Assembly: GCF_008698235.1 (NCBI RefSeq)
Contig: NZ_PEBH01000009.1
Span: 62,001 to 126,000, forward strand
Source of the DNA: Bifidobacterium rousetti
GTDB lineage: Bacteria > Actinomycetota > Actinomycetes > Actinomycetales > Bifidobacteriaceae
DNA length: 64,000 bases
Reading direction: 5' to 3'
Made by a program: the position numbers and the translations under genes. This document shows positions 19,889 to 29,986 of the stretch, piece by piece. Below the pieces are notes generated by a model. It made no database searches and was not told the origin of the DNA. It worked only from the letters and a program-made list of their open reading frames with translations. The first letter of the stretch is position 1. The number at the start of each line of letters is the position of its first letter.

Positions 19889-20220
19889 GCCAGCTCCTTT
19901 CCGGACTTCTTGGCGACGCGCACGCGCACGGTCTTGACCTTGCCGTCACGCGCCTCTTCCTTCACGACGATGCCAACGCGGGTCGGCTGCTTGGTCTCCG
20001 GGTCGATGACCATCACGTTGGAGCGATGGATCGGGGCCTCGGTGGAGACGATGCCGGACTGCTGGCCCTGCTGGGTCGCGCGAACGTGCTTCTTGACGAT
20101 CTGGACGCCTTCGACGATCAGACGGTCGTTGGGCAGCACGCGCTTGACGGTGCCCTCCTTGCCGCGGTCCTTGCCGCGGATGACCTTCACCTGGTCGCCG
20201 GTCTTGATCTTGGCTGCCAT
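19885..20220 (-). CDS. rplX: 50S ribosomal protein L24
   Basis: L24 initiates large-subunit assembly. The 111-residue protein has the KOW motif ([20 protein letters not shown]) at the N-terminus and a basic C-terminus. It overlaps rplE by four bases and starts two bases after the rplN stop. Confidence 0.97.
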   Translation of the reverse strand: MAAKIKTGDQVKVIRGKDRGKEGTVKRVLPNDRLIVEGVQIVKKHVRATQQGQQSGIVSTEAPIHRSNVMVIDPETKQPTRVGIVVKEEARDGKVKTVRVRVAKKSGKELA

Positions 20221-20222
20221 TG

Positions 20223-20591
20223 TCAGATCACCTCCGGAGCGAGGGACGCGATGCGCATGAAGCGCTTGTCGCGCAGCTCACGAGCGATCGGTCCGAAAAT
20301 ACGAGTGCCCTTCGGTTCACGGCCGGAGCCGAGAATGACGGCGGCGTTCTCGTCGAACTTGATGTAGGAGCCGTCGGCACGACGGTGCTCCTTGACGGTG
20401 CGGACGACAACGGCCTTGACCACGTCGCCCTTCTTGACCGATCCGCCAGGGATCGCGTCCTTGACCGAGGCGACGATGACGTCGCCCAGGCCGGCATAGC
20501 GTCGCTTCGAACCGCCGAGCACGCGAATGGCAAGGAGTTCCTTGGCACCCGTGTTGTCGGCGACATGAAGCCGCGTTTCCTGCTGAATCAT
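20223..20591 (-). CDS. rplN: 50S ribosomal protein L14
   Basis: L14 sits at the subunit interface. The 122-residue protein [20 protein letters not shown] through [16 protein letters not shown] is canonical. CTAAGGAGAATCA precedes the ATG. The 113-base gap upstream, to rpsQ, contains a hairpin (CCCCGGTGTGCGGGG) and AT-richer bases (TATGAATAGATACT). It could hold an internal spc promoter, but I see no convincing -35. Confidence 0.97.
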   Translation of the reverse strand: MIQQETRLHVADNTGAKELLAIRVLGGSKRRYAGLGDVIVASVKDAIPGGSVKKGDVVKAVVVRTVKEHRRADGSYIKFDENAAVILGSGREPKGTRIFGPIARELRDKRFMRIASLAPEVI

Positions 20592-20704
20592 TGATTCTCC
20601 TTAGCCGAGCTGGTTCTCCCCGCACACCGGGGCGGTAGAGGAATAAGCACAGAGTATCTATTCATACCGCGCCCGGTGGACGGCGAGCCTTGCCGAACTT
20701 GTTT

Positions 20705-20965
20705 TTACTTGGCGTGCTCGATGATGGATTCGAGACGCCAACGCTTGGTCTTGCTCAGAGGCCGAGTCTCCATGATACTCACGAGGTCGCCAATTTTCGC
20801 CTCGTTGTGTTCATCGTGGGCCTTGACCTTCTTGGTGGTGCGGACGACCTTGCCGTACAGCGGGTGGGTCGAACGCTTCTCGAGCTCGACGGTGATGGTC
20901 TTGTCCATCGCATCGGACACGACGTAACCGCGGCGAACCTTGCGGAAGTTGCGCTCTTCAGCCAT
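20705..20965 (-). CDS. rpsQ: 30S ribosomal protein S17
   Basis: S17 is an OB-fold small-subunit protein. The 86-residue frame [20 protein letters not shown] with [20 protein letters not shown] and [13 protein letters not shown] is canonical. A GTG two codons upstream overlaps the rpmC stop, but AAGGAGAAGTGATC gives better spacing for this ATG. Confidence 0.97.
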   Translation of the reverse strand: MAEERNFRKVRRGYVVSDAMDKTITVELEKRSTHPLYGKVVRTTKKVKAHDEHNEAKIGDLVSIMETRPLSKTKRWRLESIIEHAK

Positions 20966-20967
20966 GA

Positions 20968-21222
20968 TCACTTCTCCTTAGCGGTTTCAGTGGCGGCCGG
21001 CTCAGAGGTGATGCCAAGCTGACGCTCGCGCAGCACGGTGTACATGCGGGCGATGTCCTTCTTGACGGCCTTGAGGCGGGCGGTGTTTTCGAGCTGACCG
21101 GTGGCGTGCTGGAAGCGCAGGTTGAACAGCTCTTCCTTGGACTTCTTCAGGAAGCCCTCGATATCCGCGTTGGTCTTCTCATTGAGGTTCTTGATGGAGT
21201 ACTCTTCGGTTCCGACTGCCAT
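20968..21222 (-). CDS. rpmC: 50S ribosomal protein L29
   Basis: L29 lies at the polypeptide exit tunnel. The 84-residue protein has the helical-hairpin pattern [43 protein letters not shown]. It begins [13 protein letters not shown] two bases after the rplP stop. A short Ala/Thr/Glu tail ends the protein. Confidence 0.96.
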   Translation of the reverse strand: MAVGTEEYSIKNLNEKTNADIEGFLKKSKEELFNLRFQHATGQLENTARLKAVKKDIARMYTVLRERQLGITSEPAATETAKEK

Positions 21223-21223
21223 A

Positions 21224-21643
21224 TCAGATGTCACCGCCTTCACGAGCAATCACACGGCACTTCATGGGGAGCTTGTCGATGGCGCGGCGGAGAGCCTCCT
21301 TGGCGACATCATCGGAGACACCACCGATCTCGAACATGACGCGACCGGGGTGGATGTTGGCGATCCAGAACTCAGGCGTACCCTTACCGGAACCCATTCG
21401 GGCGCCGAGGGCGTGCTTGGTGAGCGGGCGATCCGGGAAAATCGTGATCCACACGCGACCACCACGCTTGATGTAGCGGGTCATGGCGATACGCGCGGCC
21501 TCGATCTGGCGGTTGGTCACGTAGGCCGGGGCCAGCGCCTGGATGCCGAAATCACCGAAGTTGATCTCGTTACCGCCCTTGGACATGCCAGAGCGGATCG
21601 GACGATGCTGCTTGCGGTACTTGGTCCTCTTTGGGATAAGCAT
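21224..21643 (-). CDS. rplP: 50S ribosomal protein L16
   Basis: L16 contacts the A-site tRNA elbow. The 139-residue protein [20 protein letters not shown] with [29 protein letters not shown] is canonical. It is followed without a gap by rpmC and preceded by rpsC. Confidence 0.98.
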   Translation of the reverse strand: MLIPKRTKYRKQHRPIRSGMSKGGNEINFGDFGIQALAPAYVTNRQIEAARIAMTRYIKRGGRVWITIFPDRPLTKHALGARMGSGKGTPEFWIANIHPGRVMFEIGGVSDDVAKEALRRAIDKLPMKCRVIAREGGDI

Positions 21644-21649
21644 TCTAGC

Positions 21650-22453
21650 TCACTCCTTCGTTTCCGTGGCGGCGGGAGCCTCAGCGGCCTCGGCCTTCGG
21701 GGCCTCGGACTGCTGACGACCGGCACCGGCGTTGCGGTTGCCACGGCGCGGACGGCGATCGCCGCGACGGCCGGGGCGGTTGTTCTGCTGGGCCTGCTGC
21801 TCCTCGAACTCACGTTCGGTCATGTCGCCCTTGTAGATCCACACCTTGACGCCGATGCGGCCGTAGGTGGTCTTGGCCTCGAAGAAGCCATAGTCGATCA
21901 GGGCGCGGAGGGTCTGCAGCGGAACGCGGCCCTCGCGGTAGAACTCGGAACGGCTCATTTCCGCACCGCCGAGGCGGCCGGAGAGCTTGATGCGGATACC
22001 CTTGGCACCGGCGCGCATGGCGTCCTGCTGGGCCTTGCGCATGGCGCGACGGAAGGTGACGCGGTTGGTCAGCTGCTCCGCGATGCCCTGAGCGACGAGC
22101 TGGGCGTCCAGCGCGGCGTTCTTGACCTCGAAGATGTTGAGCTGGACCTGCTTGCCGGTCAGCTTCTCGAGCTTGGCGCGGACCTTCTCAGCCTCGGCGC
22201 CGCGGCGGCCGATCACGATGCCCGGACGGGCGGTGTGGATGTCGACGCGGACGCGGTCACGGGTGCGCTCGATGACGATCTTGCTCACGCCGGCGCGCTC
22301 GAGGTCCTTGTTCATCTCCTTGCGGATCTTGTCGTCCTCAAGCACGAAGTCGGAGTAACGCTCGCCGGCCTTGTTGGAGTCGGAGAACCACTTGGAGCGG
22401 TGGTTCTCGGTGATGCCAAGACGGTAGCCAAACGGATTGATCTTCTGACCCAT
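21650..22453 (-). CDS. rpsC: 30S ribosomal protein S3
   Basis: S3 forms part of the mRNA entry channel and helicase. The 267-residue protein has [14 protein letters not shown], the KH domain with [20 protein letters not shown] and [22 protein letters not shown]-terminal tail of about 50 residues is rich in Gln, Arg, Gly and Ala ([18 protein letters not shown]) and absent from E. coli S3. Confidence 0.98.
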   Translation of the reverse strand: MGQKINPFGYRLGITENHRSKWFSDSNKAGERYSDFVLEDDKIRKEMNKDLERAGVSKIVIERTRDRVRVDIHTARPGIVIGRRGAEAEKVRAKLEKLTGKQVQLNIFEVKNAALDAQLVAQGIAEQLTNRVTFRRAMRKAQQDAMRAGAKGIRIKLSGRLGGAEMSRSEFYREGRVPLQTLRALIDYGFFEAKTTYGRIGVKVWIYKGDMTEREFEEQQAQQNNRPGRRGDRRPRRGNRNAGAGRQQSEAPKAEAAEAPAATETKE

Positions 22454-22455
22454 CT

Positions 22456-22824
22456 TTAGCGGGCTCCTTCCTTGTTGGCCTTGTTGGCGACGACGACCGT
22501 GATGTGGCTCGTGCGCTTGTTGATGCGAGCGGCACGGCCCTGGGCGCGGGCGCGGAAACGCTTGAGCGTCACGCCTTCGTCCACATAGGTCTCCTTGATG
22601 TACAGGTCGTTCTCGCGGAACGGCTCGCCGGCCTTGTCAGCCTGGAAACGAGCGTTGGCGATCGCGCTCTCGAGGACCTTGCGAACCGGCAGGGACGCGT
22701 CCTGAGGGGCGAACTTGAGAATGGTAACGGCCTCGGTCGCCTGCTTGCCTCGGATGAGGTTGACCATGCGACGAGCCTTGCGCGGCGTCACGCGGACGTG
22801 ACGGGCGATTGCTTTAGCTTCCAT
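22456..22824 (-). CDS. rplV: 50S ribosomal protein L22
   Basis: L22 lines the exit tunnel with its beta hairpin. The 122-residue protein contains [19 protein letters not shown] and the hairpin end [24 protein letters not shown]. It is directly followed by rpsC (2 bases) and preceded by rpsS. Confidence 0.97.
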   Translation of the reverse strand: MEAKAIARHVRVTPRKARRMVNLIRGKQATEAVTILKFAPQDASLPVRKVLESAIANARFQADKAGEPFRENDLYIKETYVDEGVTLKRFRARAQGRAARINKRTSHITVVVANKANKEGAR

Positions 22825-22839
22825 AAGTCATGCTCTCCT

Positions 22840-23118
22840 TTAGCGGCGGGCCTTCTTGTCGTCCTTCACGTGGCCCTTGAAGGTCTTCGTGGGGGCGAAC
22901 TCACCGAGCTTGTGGCCGACCATCGCCTCGGTGACGAACACCGGGACGTGCTTGCGACCATCGTGAACAGCGAACGTGTGGCCGATGAAATCGGGGGTGA
23001 TCATCGAACGGCGGGACCACGTCTTGATGACGTTCTTGGTGCCCTTCTCGTTCTGCTCGTCGACCTTCTTCTGCAAGTGGGCGTCGACGAAGGGGCCCTT
23101 CTTGATGCTACGAGTCAT
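22840..23118 (-). CDS. rpsS: 30S ribosomal protein S19
   Basis: S19 is in the head of the small subunit. The 92-residue protein [52 protein letters not shown] and [20 protein letters not shown] is canonical. It lies between rplB and rplV, with AAGGAAGATTCGAAG before the start. Confidence 0.98.
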   Translation of the reverse strand: MTRSIKKGPFVDAHLQKKVDEQNEKGTKNVIKTWSRRSMITPDFIGHTFAVHDGRKHVPVFVTEAMVGHKLGEFAPTKTFKGHVKDDKKARR

Positions 23119-23133
23119 CTCTTCGAATCTTCC

Positions 23134-23964
23134 TTACTTGCGGTTCTTGCCATTCGGACGACGACGAACAATCATCTTGTTCGAGGCCTTCTTCGGACGA
23201 CGGGTACGAACCTCGCCCTTGCCCCACGGGGAAACCGGCGGCTTGCCACCGCGGGTACGACCGCCGTGCGGGTGGTCGACCGGGTTCATGGACTCACCAC
23301 GGGTGATCGGGCGCTTACCCATCCAACGGGCGCGACCGGCCTTGCCGAGCTGCACGTTGGCGTGGTCCTCGTTGCCGACCTCGCCGACGGTGGCGCGGCA
23401 GCGCGCGTCGACGTTGCGGATCTCGCCGGACGGCATACGCAACTGGGCGTAGGCGCCGTCCTTCGCGACGAGCTGAACCGCGGCACCGGCGGAGCGGGCG
23501 ATCTTGGCGCCACCCAGCGGGCGGAGCTCGATCGCGTGCACGATGGTACCGGTCGGGATGTTCCTCAGCGGGAGGTTGTTGCCCGGCTTGATATCGGCCT
23601 GGGCGCCGGTCTCGATGCGGTCGCCCTGCTTGATGCCCTTCGGCGCGATGATGTAGCGCTTCTCGCCGTCCGCGTAGTGCAGGAGGGCGATGTTGGCGGT
23701 ACGGTTCGGGTCGTACTCGATGTGGGCGACCGTGGCCGGCACGCCGTCCTTGTCCCAGCGACGGAAGTCGATGAGACGGTACTGGCGCTTGTGGCCGCCG
23801 CCGCGGTGGCGGGAGGTCATACGGCCGTAAGAGTTGCGACCGCCGGTCTTGGACAGCTTGCGAACCAGCGACTTCTCAGGCGTGGAGCGCGTGATCTCGG
23901 AGAAGTCCGAGACGGACGCGTTGCGGCGGCCTGCAGTCGTCGGCTTATAAACGCGGATAGCCAT
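23134..23964 (-). CDS. rplB: 50S ribosomal protein L2
   Basis: L2 is required for peptidyl transferase activity and subunit association. The 276-residue protein starts [20 protein letters not shown] and has the conserved [19 protein letters not shown] and [23 protein letters not shown], which includes the essential His of the HPHGGG-type loop. AAAGGAAGAACTACATT precedes the ATG. Confidence 0.98.
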   Translation of the reverse strand: MAIRVYKPTTAGRRNASVSDFSEITRSTPEKSLVRKLSKTGGRNSYGRMTSRHRGGGHKRQYRLIDFRRWDKDGVPATVAHIEYDPNRTANIALLHYADGEKRYIIAPKGIKQGDRIETGAQADIKPGNNLPLRNIPTGTIVHAIELRPLGGAKIARSAGAAVQLVAKDGAYAQLRMPSGEIRNVDARCRATVGEVGNEDHANVQLGKAGRARWMGKRPITRGESMNPVDHPHGGRTRGGKPPVSPWGKGEVRTRRPKKASNKMIVRRRPNGKNRK

Positions 23965-24000
23965 AATGTAGTTCTTCCTTTAACTTTTCTCGGCTAGCCT

Positions 24001-24297
24001 TCAGTTACCGAAGATGTCGATCGTCTGGCCCTCGGCGACGGTCACGATCGCGCGTTTCTCGTTGACGCGACGACCGAAACCGGTGCGGGTGCGCTGCTTC
24101 TTGCCAGCGCGGTTGAGGGTGTTGACGCTCGTCACCTTGACATTGAAGATCTCTTCGATAGCCTGCTTGATCTGCACCTTGTTCGCGGACGGGGCCACCA
24201 CGAAGGTGTACTGGCCGCGATCGGAGTTGGCGTAGCTCTTCTCGGAGACGACGGGCTTAAGGATCACGTCGTGTGCCGGCTTGTGAATAGCGACCAT
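24001..24297 (-). CDS. rplW: 50S ribosomal protein L23
   Basis: L23 docks trigger factor and SRP at the tunnel exit. The 98-residue protein begins [20 protein letters not shown] and ends [20 protein letters not shown] longer open frame runs back into rplD, but the family start and GGAGGCCTGATTTTC support this ATG. Confidence 0.97.
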   Translation of the reverse strand: MVAIHKPAHDVILKPVVSEKSYANSDRGQYTFVVAPSANKVQIKQAIEEIFNVKVTSVNTLNRAGKKQRTRTGFGRRVNEKRAIVTVAEGQTIDIFGN

Positions 24298-24302
24298 GAA
24301 AA

Positions 24303-24962
24303 TCAGGCCTCCTTCGGCTCGGTCTTCGCCGCGACGAAGGCCTCGAGGGCCTCCTTGGTGAAGACGACGTACTGCGCGGTGACCACGTCGTACGTGTTGA
24401 GCTGATCGACGAAAATCGGATGAACGGTCGGGATGTTGCGCACGGACAGCCACTCGTTCACGTTGTCGCGGGTGAGCACGACGGTGGTGAACTTGTCGTT
24501 GGTGACCGGGCTCAGCGCGGCGACGGCGGCCTTGGTGGACGGGGTCTCACCGATGCCGAAGTCGACCACGGCGATGCGACCGGCGTTGAAGCGGTCGGAC
24601 AGCACGTAGCGCAGGGCGGCGGCCTTCATCTTCTTGGGGGTGCGCTGGGAGTAGTCGCGCGGCTGCGGGCCGAACACGACACCACCGTGGTACCACTGCG
24701 GGGCGCGGATGGAGCCCTGACGGGCGCGGCCGGTGCCCTTCTGCTTCCACGGCTTCTTGCCGCCGCCGGAAACGTTGGCGCGGGTCTTGGTGGCGTGGGT
24801 GCCCTGACGGGCGGCCGCAAGCTGGGCCACGACGACCTGGTGGATCAGCGGGACGTGGGCCTGCACGTCCTCGGCGGAGATGCCGAAGAGCTCGGCGGGC
24901 GCCTCGACGGTGCCGGTGTTCTGGCCGGCGTTGTCAGTGACGTTCAGAGTAACGTTTGCCAT
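24303..24962 (-). CDS. rplD: 50S ribosomal protein L4
   Basis: L4 has a globular domain and a loop into the exit tunnel; in E. coli it represses the S10 operon. The 219-residue protein has [31 protein letters not shown], the tunnel loop signature. It lies between rplC and rplW with 5-6 base gaps. Confidence 0.98.
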   Translation of the reverse strand: MANVTLNVTDNAGQNTGTVEAPAELFGISAEDVQAHVPLIHQVVVAQLAAARQGTHATKTRANVSGGGKKPWKQKGTGRARQGSIRAPQWYHGGVVFGPQPRDYSQRTPKKMKAAALRYVLSDRFNAGRIAVVDFGIGETPSTKAAVAALSPVTNDKFTTVVLTRDNVNEWLSVRNIPTVHPIFVDQLNTYDVVTAQYVVFTKEALEAFVAAKTEPKEA

Positions 24963-24968
24963 GGTTTA

Positions 24969-25619
24969 TCAGGCTCCCTTCACCGCAGAACGGACGAGAA
25001 CGATGCCGCCCTTCGGGCCCGGGATGGCGCCCTTGATGGCGAGGATGCCGTTCTCGACATCAGCGGAGACGACGGTGAGGTTCTGCGTGGTGGAGGTCAC
25101 ATGACCCATGCGACCGGCCATACGCTTGCCCTTGAGGATACGGCCCGGGGTAGCGCACGCGCCGACGGAGCCGGGGCGACGCTCGTTCTTGTGAGAGCCG
25201 TGGGAACGGCGGTAGGACTTGAAGCCCCAGCGCTTGATGGTGCCGGCGAAGCCCTTGCCCTTGGTGGTACCGGTCACGTCGACCTCGGTGCCCTCGGCGA
25301 AGAGCTCGGCGGTCAGTTCCTGACCGACCGTGTACTCGGCGGCGTTGTCCTCGCGCACCTCGACGAGGTGACGACGGGGGGTGACACCGGCCTTGGCGAA
25401 GTGGCCGGCGAGCGGCTTGGTCACCTTGGTCGGGTCGATCTGGCCGTAGCCGATCTGGACGGCGGTGTAGCCGTCGGTCTCATCGGTCTTGACGGCCGTG
25501 ACCACGTTGGTGGAGACGTCCACCAGCGTGACGGGCACGAAGAAACCGTTCTCGTCCCAGACCTGAGACATGCCGATCTTCTTGCCAAGCAGAGCCTTGC
25601 AATCGTTCCTTTGCGACAT
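24969..25619 (-). CDS. rplC: 50S ribosomal protein L3
   Basis: L3 is an early assembly protein with a loop reaching the peptidyl transferase centre. The 216-residue protein has [41 protein letters not shown] and [33 protein letters not shown], all canonical. GGAGGGAACCACT precedes the ATG. Confidence 0.98.
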   Translation of the reverse strand: MSQRNDCKALLGKKIGMSQVWDENGFFVPVTLVDVSTNVVTAVKTDETDGYTAVQIGYGQIDPTKVTKPLAGHFAKAGVTPRRHLVEVREDNAAEYTVGQELTAELFAEGTEVDVTGTTKGKGFAGTIKRWGFKSYRRSHGSHKNERRPGSVGACATPGRILKGKRMAGRMGHVTSTTQNLTVVSADVENGILAIKGAIPGPKGGIVLVRSAVKGA

Positions 25620-25636
25620 AGTGGTTCCCTCCTCCC

Positions 25637-25945
25637 TTACAGCTTGATCTCGATGTTGACGTCCGCAGGCAGATCGATGTGCATCAGGGAGTCCACGGCC
25701 TTCGGGGTCGGGTCCACGATGTCGATGAGGCGCTTGTGCGTGCGCATCTCGAAGTGCTCGCGAGAATCCTTGTACTTATGAGGAGAACGAATAACACAGA
25801 AAACGTTCTTCTCGGTCGGCAGCGGAACGGGGCCAACAACAGTTGCGCCCGCGTTCGTCACCGTTTCGACGATCTTCTTCGCCGATTGGTCGATGACCTC
25901 GTGGTCATAGGACTTAAGCCTGATGCGGATTTTCTGTCCCGCCAT
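25637..25945 (-). CDS. rpsJ: 30S ribosomal protein S10
   Basis: S10 is a small-subunit head protein and, as NusE, a transcription antitermination partner. The 102-residue protein [31 protein letters not shown] and [19 protein letters not shown] is canonical. It is the first gene of the S10 operon. GAAAGGGCGGACGGCA precedes the ATG. The 260-base upstream gap carries the leader and the palindrome at 26160-26190. I could not fix a promoter there with confidence. Confidence 0.98.
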   Translation of the reverse strand: MAGQKIRIRLKSYDHEVIDQSAKKIVETVTNAGATVVGPVPLPTEKNVFCVIRSPHKYKDSREHFEMRTHKRLIDIVDPTPKAVDSLMHIDLPADVNIEIKL

Positions 25946-26159
25946 TGCCGTCCGCCCTTTCTAGCGATTCGTGTACTGTTTACCAGCCTGCTTCTTAAGG
26001 GCACCGGCGCGCATGGCCTCCCTTGGACATACGTCCTCTGGCGGTCATCCGACATCAGTGCACGGCCCACCGTGATCGCTTGTGCGACCCCGGCCCCGTG
26101 CTCGCTTTGTTATTTCCAATGTGCGAGCCCAAATCAGGCAACTTGTTTATCTAAGCACC

Positions 26160-26190
26160 GGGGTCGGACGAAACATGATGCTCCGACCCC
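26160..26190 (-). terminator. Hairpin after the DHA2 exporter gene
   Basis: Nine-base stem GGGGTCGGA / TCCGACCCC with a 13-base loop, 17 bases past the exporter stop and about 215 bases before rpsJ. No strong U-tract follows, so it is a probable but not certain terminator. Confidence 0.6.
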
Positions 26191-26206
26191 ACGGCGTGTC
26201 GCGCCA

Positions 26207-27823
26207 CTACTTGCGCAGACGGGCGAGGGCGCGGCGGGTGGCCTCACGGGTGGAGCCGGCGCCGTCGCCGCGCACGCCGGCCGCGACGAGGATCACCATG
26301 ACGAAGCAGATCGCAGCGGAGATGCGCAACGCCCACTGGATGCCGAAGATGTTCGCGGAGATCGCGTCGAATCCGGCCGCGTGACGCACCGCGGTGAACG
26401 TCTCCATCAGGATGACGAGGATCGGCGCTCCCATCGCGCCGGCCACCTGACGCACCGTGTTGGTCACGGAGGAGCCGGCAGAGATCTCATCGGGCTCGAG
26501 GCAATTGAGCGACCAGGTGGTGATCGGCATCAGCAGCGATCCCATGCCGATCTGACGGACGAACTGGCAGATCGACACCCACCAGATCCATGTGTCGGAG
26601 GAGATCAGGCTCATGCCGACCGTGCCGACGGTGAGCACGATCGCGCCGAACAGGGCGACCGGGCGGGCACCGAAGCGGTCGAGCGCCTTGCCGCCGAACA
26701 GCTGCGAGATGCACTGGCCGATCGCGCCCGGGAGCATGATCAGGCCGCTCATCGTGGCGGAGAAGCCGCGGTCGTTCTGGATGTACAGCGGCATGATCAC
26801 CAGGATCGAGCTGAACGCGAAGAACGCGAGCGAGGCGGTGACGGTGCCGACGGTGAACGAGCGGTTCCTGAGGACGCCGAGATCGAGCAGCGGCGGTTCG
26901 GGGGACTTGTTCGCGGGGCCGATGGATGCGGGATCGGCCGCATCGTCGCCCGCGGCATGACGCGCGGCGTACTCCTTATATATATGCGCGCGACGGATCT
27001 GACGGACGACGAACCAGATGATGCCGATCACGCCGACCAGCATCGCCCCCCACACCATCGGGCTGGCGAACGGATAGTTCTCGATGTTCGTGAAGCCGAA
27101 CATCAGGCCGCCGAATCCGAAGATCGACAACGCCACGGAGAAGAAGTCGGCGCGTGCGGACGGATCGTTCTCGCCGAAGTTGTGCAGCCACAGGCACGCC
27201 GCGATCAGGGAGACGACGCCGATGACGGTCAGCGTCAGGAACATCGACCGCCAGCCGTTCGCGTCGGTCTGGAGTCCGCCGAGCGTCGGGCCGATGGCCG
27301 GGGCGACGCTCATCGCGATGCCGACCATGCCCATCGCCGCGCCGCGACGCGACAGCGGATAGATCGAGAAGACGGTGATCTGCAGCACCGGCCACATGAC
27401 GCCGGTGCCGATCGCCTCGAGCACGCGTCCGAGCAGCAGCACCAGGAACGAGGGCGCGAGCCACGCGCATACGGAGCCGAGGGTGAACACCGCCATCGAG
27501 ACGATGACGATCTGGCGGGTGGAGAACCGGCGTGTGAGGAACGCCGTGAGCGGCACCATCACGCCCATCACCAGCTGGAAGACCGATGTGAGCCACTGAC
27601 CGGTGGTGACGTTGATCCCGAACTCGTCGACGATCGACGGCAGGGCCGCGCTCAACTGGAGCTGGGTGAAGTTGCCGACGAACGTGATGAACGTGAGGAT
27701 CGCCAGCGAGACGAACGCCGTGTGCGTGAGCTTGCCGTCGACGAACGATTCCTCACGGGTGAGCACCTTGTCCATTCCGCGCCCATCCGCTCCATGCCTG
27801 TCCGTTCCGCGTGTGGTTGCCAT
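26207..27823 (-). CDS. MFS multidrug exporter, DHA2 (EmrB/QacA) type
   Basis: A 538-residue polytopic membrane protein with about 14 predicted helices. The first is LTHTAFVSLAILTFITFVGNFTQLQLSAALPSIVDEFGIN, followed by QWLTSVFQLVMGVMVPLTAFLTRRF and LLLGRVLEAIGTGVMWPVLQI (motif C-like region). This pattern belongs to the proton-driven DHA2 drug exporters. The central loop (about residues 240-280) is polar. Start choice is uncertain: ATG codons at 27832, 27823 and 27775 are in frame, and GGGAAGAAGT lies before the first two. It diverges from the acetolactate decarboxylase gene. Substrate unknown. Confidence 0.85.
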   Translation of the reverse strand: MATTRGTDRHGADGRGMDKVLTREESFVDGKLTHTAFVSLAILTFITFVGNFTQLQLSAALPSIVDEFGINVTTGQWLTSVFQLVMGVMVPLTAFLTRRFSTRQIVIVSMAVFTLGSVCAWLAPSFLVLLLGRVLEAIGTGVMWPVLQITVFSIYPLSRRGAAMGMVGIAMSVAPAIGPTLGGLQTDANGWRSMFLTLTVIGVVSLIAACLWLHNFGENDPSARADFFSVALSIFGFGGLMFGFTNIENYPFASPMVWGAMLVGVIGIIWFVVRQIRRAHIYKEYAARHAAGDDAADPASIGPANKSPEPPLLDLGVLRNRSFTVGTVTASLAFFAFSSILVIMPLYIQNDRGFSATMSGLIMLPGAIGQCISQLFGGKALDRFGARPVALFGAIVLTVGTVGMSLISSDTWIWWVSICQFVRQIGMGSLLMPITTWSLNCLEPDEISAGSSVTNTVRQVAGAMGAPILVILMETFTAVRHAAGFDAISANIFGIQWALRISAAICFVMVILVAAGVRGDGAGSTREATRRALARLRK

Positions 27824-28049
27824 ATGCCGCATACTTCTTCCCGTGCCGCACCGGGCCGCGCAGGCGTCCCTCGCCCGCCGCGCCCACAAAAGCACTCGGA
27901 TACGCTATACCCACCTCTGTACGGTGTCGCGGGCTTTCGCCCATAGGCGATTCAGAGCTGGTTCGGGCGATCCGGGGCTATTCGGGGCTATTCAAGGCGA
28001 GTTCGACAACGGTGTGAGACAGTTCACGTCCATCCGACCATGCGGGGTC

Positions 28050-28079
28050 TTGAAGGACGATTCGCGCGGCCTTTATATT
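28050..28079 (+). promoter_or_regulatory. Promoter of the acetolactate decarboxylase gene
   Basis: TTGAAG, an 18-base spacer and TATATT end 7 bases before the GTG start codon, so the expected start of transcription is at or one base before the GTG. Upstream, GGGGCTATTC occurs twice (27974-27997), a possible operator. The rest of 27824-28049 shows no gene. Confidence 0.7.
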
Positions 28080-28086
28080 ACGAATC

Positions 28087-28851
28087 GTGAGCGAACTCAA
28101 GGGCAAGGCCATCGAGCCGATCCACGAACACAGGGCGAACGTGCTCTACCAGCACGGCACGCTGGCGCTGCTGGTGCCGGGACTGCTGGAGGGCACCACC
28201 ACGATGGGCGAACTGCTCACCCACGGCGACACCGGCATCGGCACGGGGGAAGGTCTCGACGGCGAGATCATCGTGCTCGACGGACACGCGTGGAAGGTCG
28301 GGCGCACCGGTGTGGTCGAGGCGGTGCCGGACGACCTGACGCTGCCGTTCGCGAACATCCACCGCGCGGCGTTCCAGTACCAGTGCGAACGCAGCGACAT
28401 CGGACTGGAGGAACTGAACCGGCGCATCGTCGAGGCGAACGGACGCGCGAACACGTTCTTCTCGGTCATCGTGCGCGGCACGTTCAGCTTCATCAAGACG
28501 CGCGCGGTCATCAAGCAGCAGGCCCCCTACCCCACGCTGGAGGAGGTGGCCGACCGTCAGGCGATATTCCTCGGGCACGACGTCAAAGGCACGATGCTCG
28601 GCTACTTCTCGCCGGTCATGTTCCACGGGGCCGCGGTGGCGGGATTCCACGAGCATTTCCTCGCCGACGACCATTCGATCGGCGGGCATGTGCTCGACGC
28701 GGTGCTCGAGCGCGGCGAGATCTTGAGCCAGGTATTCGACACGCTGGTCACGCACCTGCCGGTGGACAATCCCGACTACCGCAACCACGACTTCTCACGG
28801 GACAACATCGCCGAGGCGATCACCAACGCGGAGAGCGACACCGCGAAATAG
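28087..28851 (+). CDS. budA: Alpha-acetolactate decarboxylase
   Basis: This zinc enzyme converts alpha-acetolactate to acetoin and CO2 (also called alsD). The 254-residue protein has the family pattern LALLVPGLLEGTTTMGELLTHGDTGIGT near the N-terminus. Metal-ligand histidines 188, 190 and 201 lie in GFHEHFLADDHSIGGH with the 2- and 11-residue spacing of the known enzyme. The start is GTG with no ribosome binding site, and a promoter ends 7 bases before it, so it is probably leaderless. No acetolactate synthase gene lies nearby. It may serve valine/leucine balance or overflow metabolism. Confidence 0.93.
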   Translation: MSELKGKAIEPIHEHRANVLYQHGTLALLVPGLLEGTTTMGELLTHGDTGIGTGEGLDGEIIVLDGHAWKVGRTGVVEAVPDDLTLPFANIHRAAFQYQCERSDIGLEELNRRIVEANGRANTFFSVIVRGTFSFIKTRAVIKQQAPYPTLEEVADRQAIFLGHDVKGTMLGYFSPVMFHGAAVAGFHEHFLADDHSIGGHVLDAVLERGEILSQVFDTLVTHLPVDNPDYRNHDFSRDNIAEAITNAESDTAK

Positions 28852-28870
28852 TGGCTCGCACCGGGCCGGC

Positions 28871-29794
28871 TCACGCCGCGCCGAGCGTCAGTCCCAGACT
28901 GCCGGCGAACGCGACGATGCTGGTCACGCCTTCGACCACACCGGTCACCATCGGGCGAATCGGGCGGAACCGCGCCAGCAACGGCAGCACAACCGCCCTC
29001 GCCAACAGGATCACGGCCACGATGACGAGCCACGGACCCGCCTGTGCGGTCAACGAGGAATCGGGCACGAGCCCGCGGCCGAGGCCGGCGGCGAACAGCG
29101 ACCATGCGACGAACGCCGCGTGCCATATCCAGGACGCGATGAGATAGGAGCGGTTGCCGCGCTCACGGATCATCGTCTTGACGAACAGCACCGAGCCGAA
29201 CTGCGTGACGATGAAATACCGGAACAACGCCACGCCCACGTCGGTCAACGGCGGAATCGAAGCCATCGAGACCATCGACGACATCGGCCCGCCGACGGAC
29301 GCAACGCCGGCGGCGCCCGTGCCGAGCGCGCCGTAGGCGAACGTGAGCGACGGCATCAGGCTGGCGGCGATGACGGCGACTCCGTTCGACCACAGGGAGC
29401 GTTCGCGGCGCTTCCACGCGGCGACGAACGACGCGGCGGCGAGGGCCGCGAACGCGGGCGCCCAGGCGAGGATGCCCGGATGCAGGACGACGAACGGGAC
29501 GCCCATCGCGGCAAGCGCCACGCAGTAGACGAGCGCGGGCCCGCGGTAACGGCGCGCGAAACCGGATTTGAGCCATCGGGCGACGGTGAACTGCACGCAA
29601 TAGCACAGCACCCAGCAGGCCAGCAGCCAGAACGCGGCGACGGTGGCCCGCCCGTATTCGGTGCCGGCGACGAGTCCGGCGAGGGCCGGGGCGGTCGCCA
29701 TCACCCATGCGCCGGGCTGGTCGGGAACCCACCGGCGCATGGTGGACGTGACGGTCGCGCGCATGCCACGCCTTCTGCCTCTGGTAGTGCTCAT
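28871..29794 (-). CDS. YwiC-like integral membrane protein
   Basis: A 307-residue membrane protein. The N-terminal WVPDQPGAWVMATAPALAGLVAG resembles the start of the YwiC-like family (a PxQ/HGAW motif before the first helix). Eight to ten hydrophobic helices follow. A short basic N-terminus (MSTTRGRRRG) precedes; an alternative ATG 10 codons in is possible. It is convergent with budA, 19 bases apart. TATGGT lies 8 bases before the ATG and there is no clear ribosome binding site. Function of the family is not known; no enzyme motif is evident. Confidence 0.75.
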   Translation of the reverse strand: MSTTRGRRRGMRATVTSTMRRWVPDQPGAWVMATAPALAGLVAGTEYGRATVAAFWLLACWVLCYCVQFTVARWLKSGFARRYRGPALVYCVALAAMGVPFVVLHPGILAWAPAFAALAAASFVAAWKRRERSLWSNGVAVIAASLMPSLTFAYGALGTGAAGVASVGGPMSSMVSMASIPPLTDVGVALFRYFIVTQFGSVLFVKTMIRERGNRSYLIASWIWHAAFVAWSLFAAGLGRGLVPDSSLTAQAGPWLVIVAVILLARAVVLPLLARFRPIRPMVTGVVEGVTSIVAFAGSLGLTLGAA

Positions 29795-29912
29795 GGGTCA
29801 CCACCATACGGGATGGGCGGGCGAACCGGTAGACATATGGCGGAAAACAAGGCGGGAAGCGGCGCGGCAATCGGCGCGGCGGAAATCACGGCGGCAATCG
29901 GCGTGCGACGCG

Positions 29913-29947
29913 AAAAAGGTCCCGGCTCCTCGAAAGGAACCGGGACC
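29913..29947 (-). terminator. Terminator of adhE
   Basis: Stem GGTCCCGG / CCGGGACC extended by inner CCT/AGG around CGAA. On the minus strand it ends in TTTTTCG, 40 bases past the adhE stop. Confidence 0.9.
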
Positions 29948-29986
29948 CTCATGACCGAATCAGGGACGTCGTGTCACCGATCCGGC

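Noticed and set aside
25679..27946. A 755-codon plus-strand frame opposite rpsJ and the exporter
   Set aside because: It crosses two real genes and a terminator-like hairpin and has the Arg/His/Asp-rich composition of an antisense shadow.
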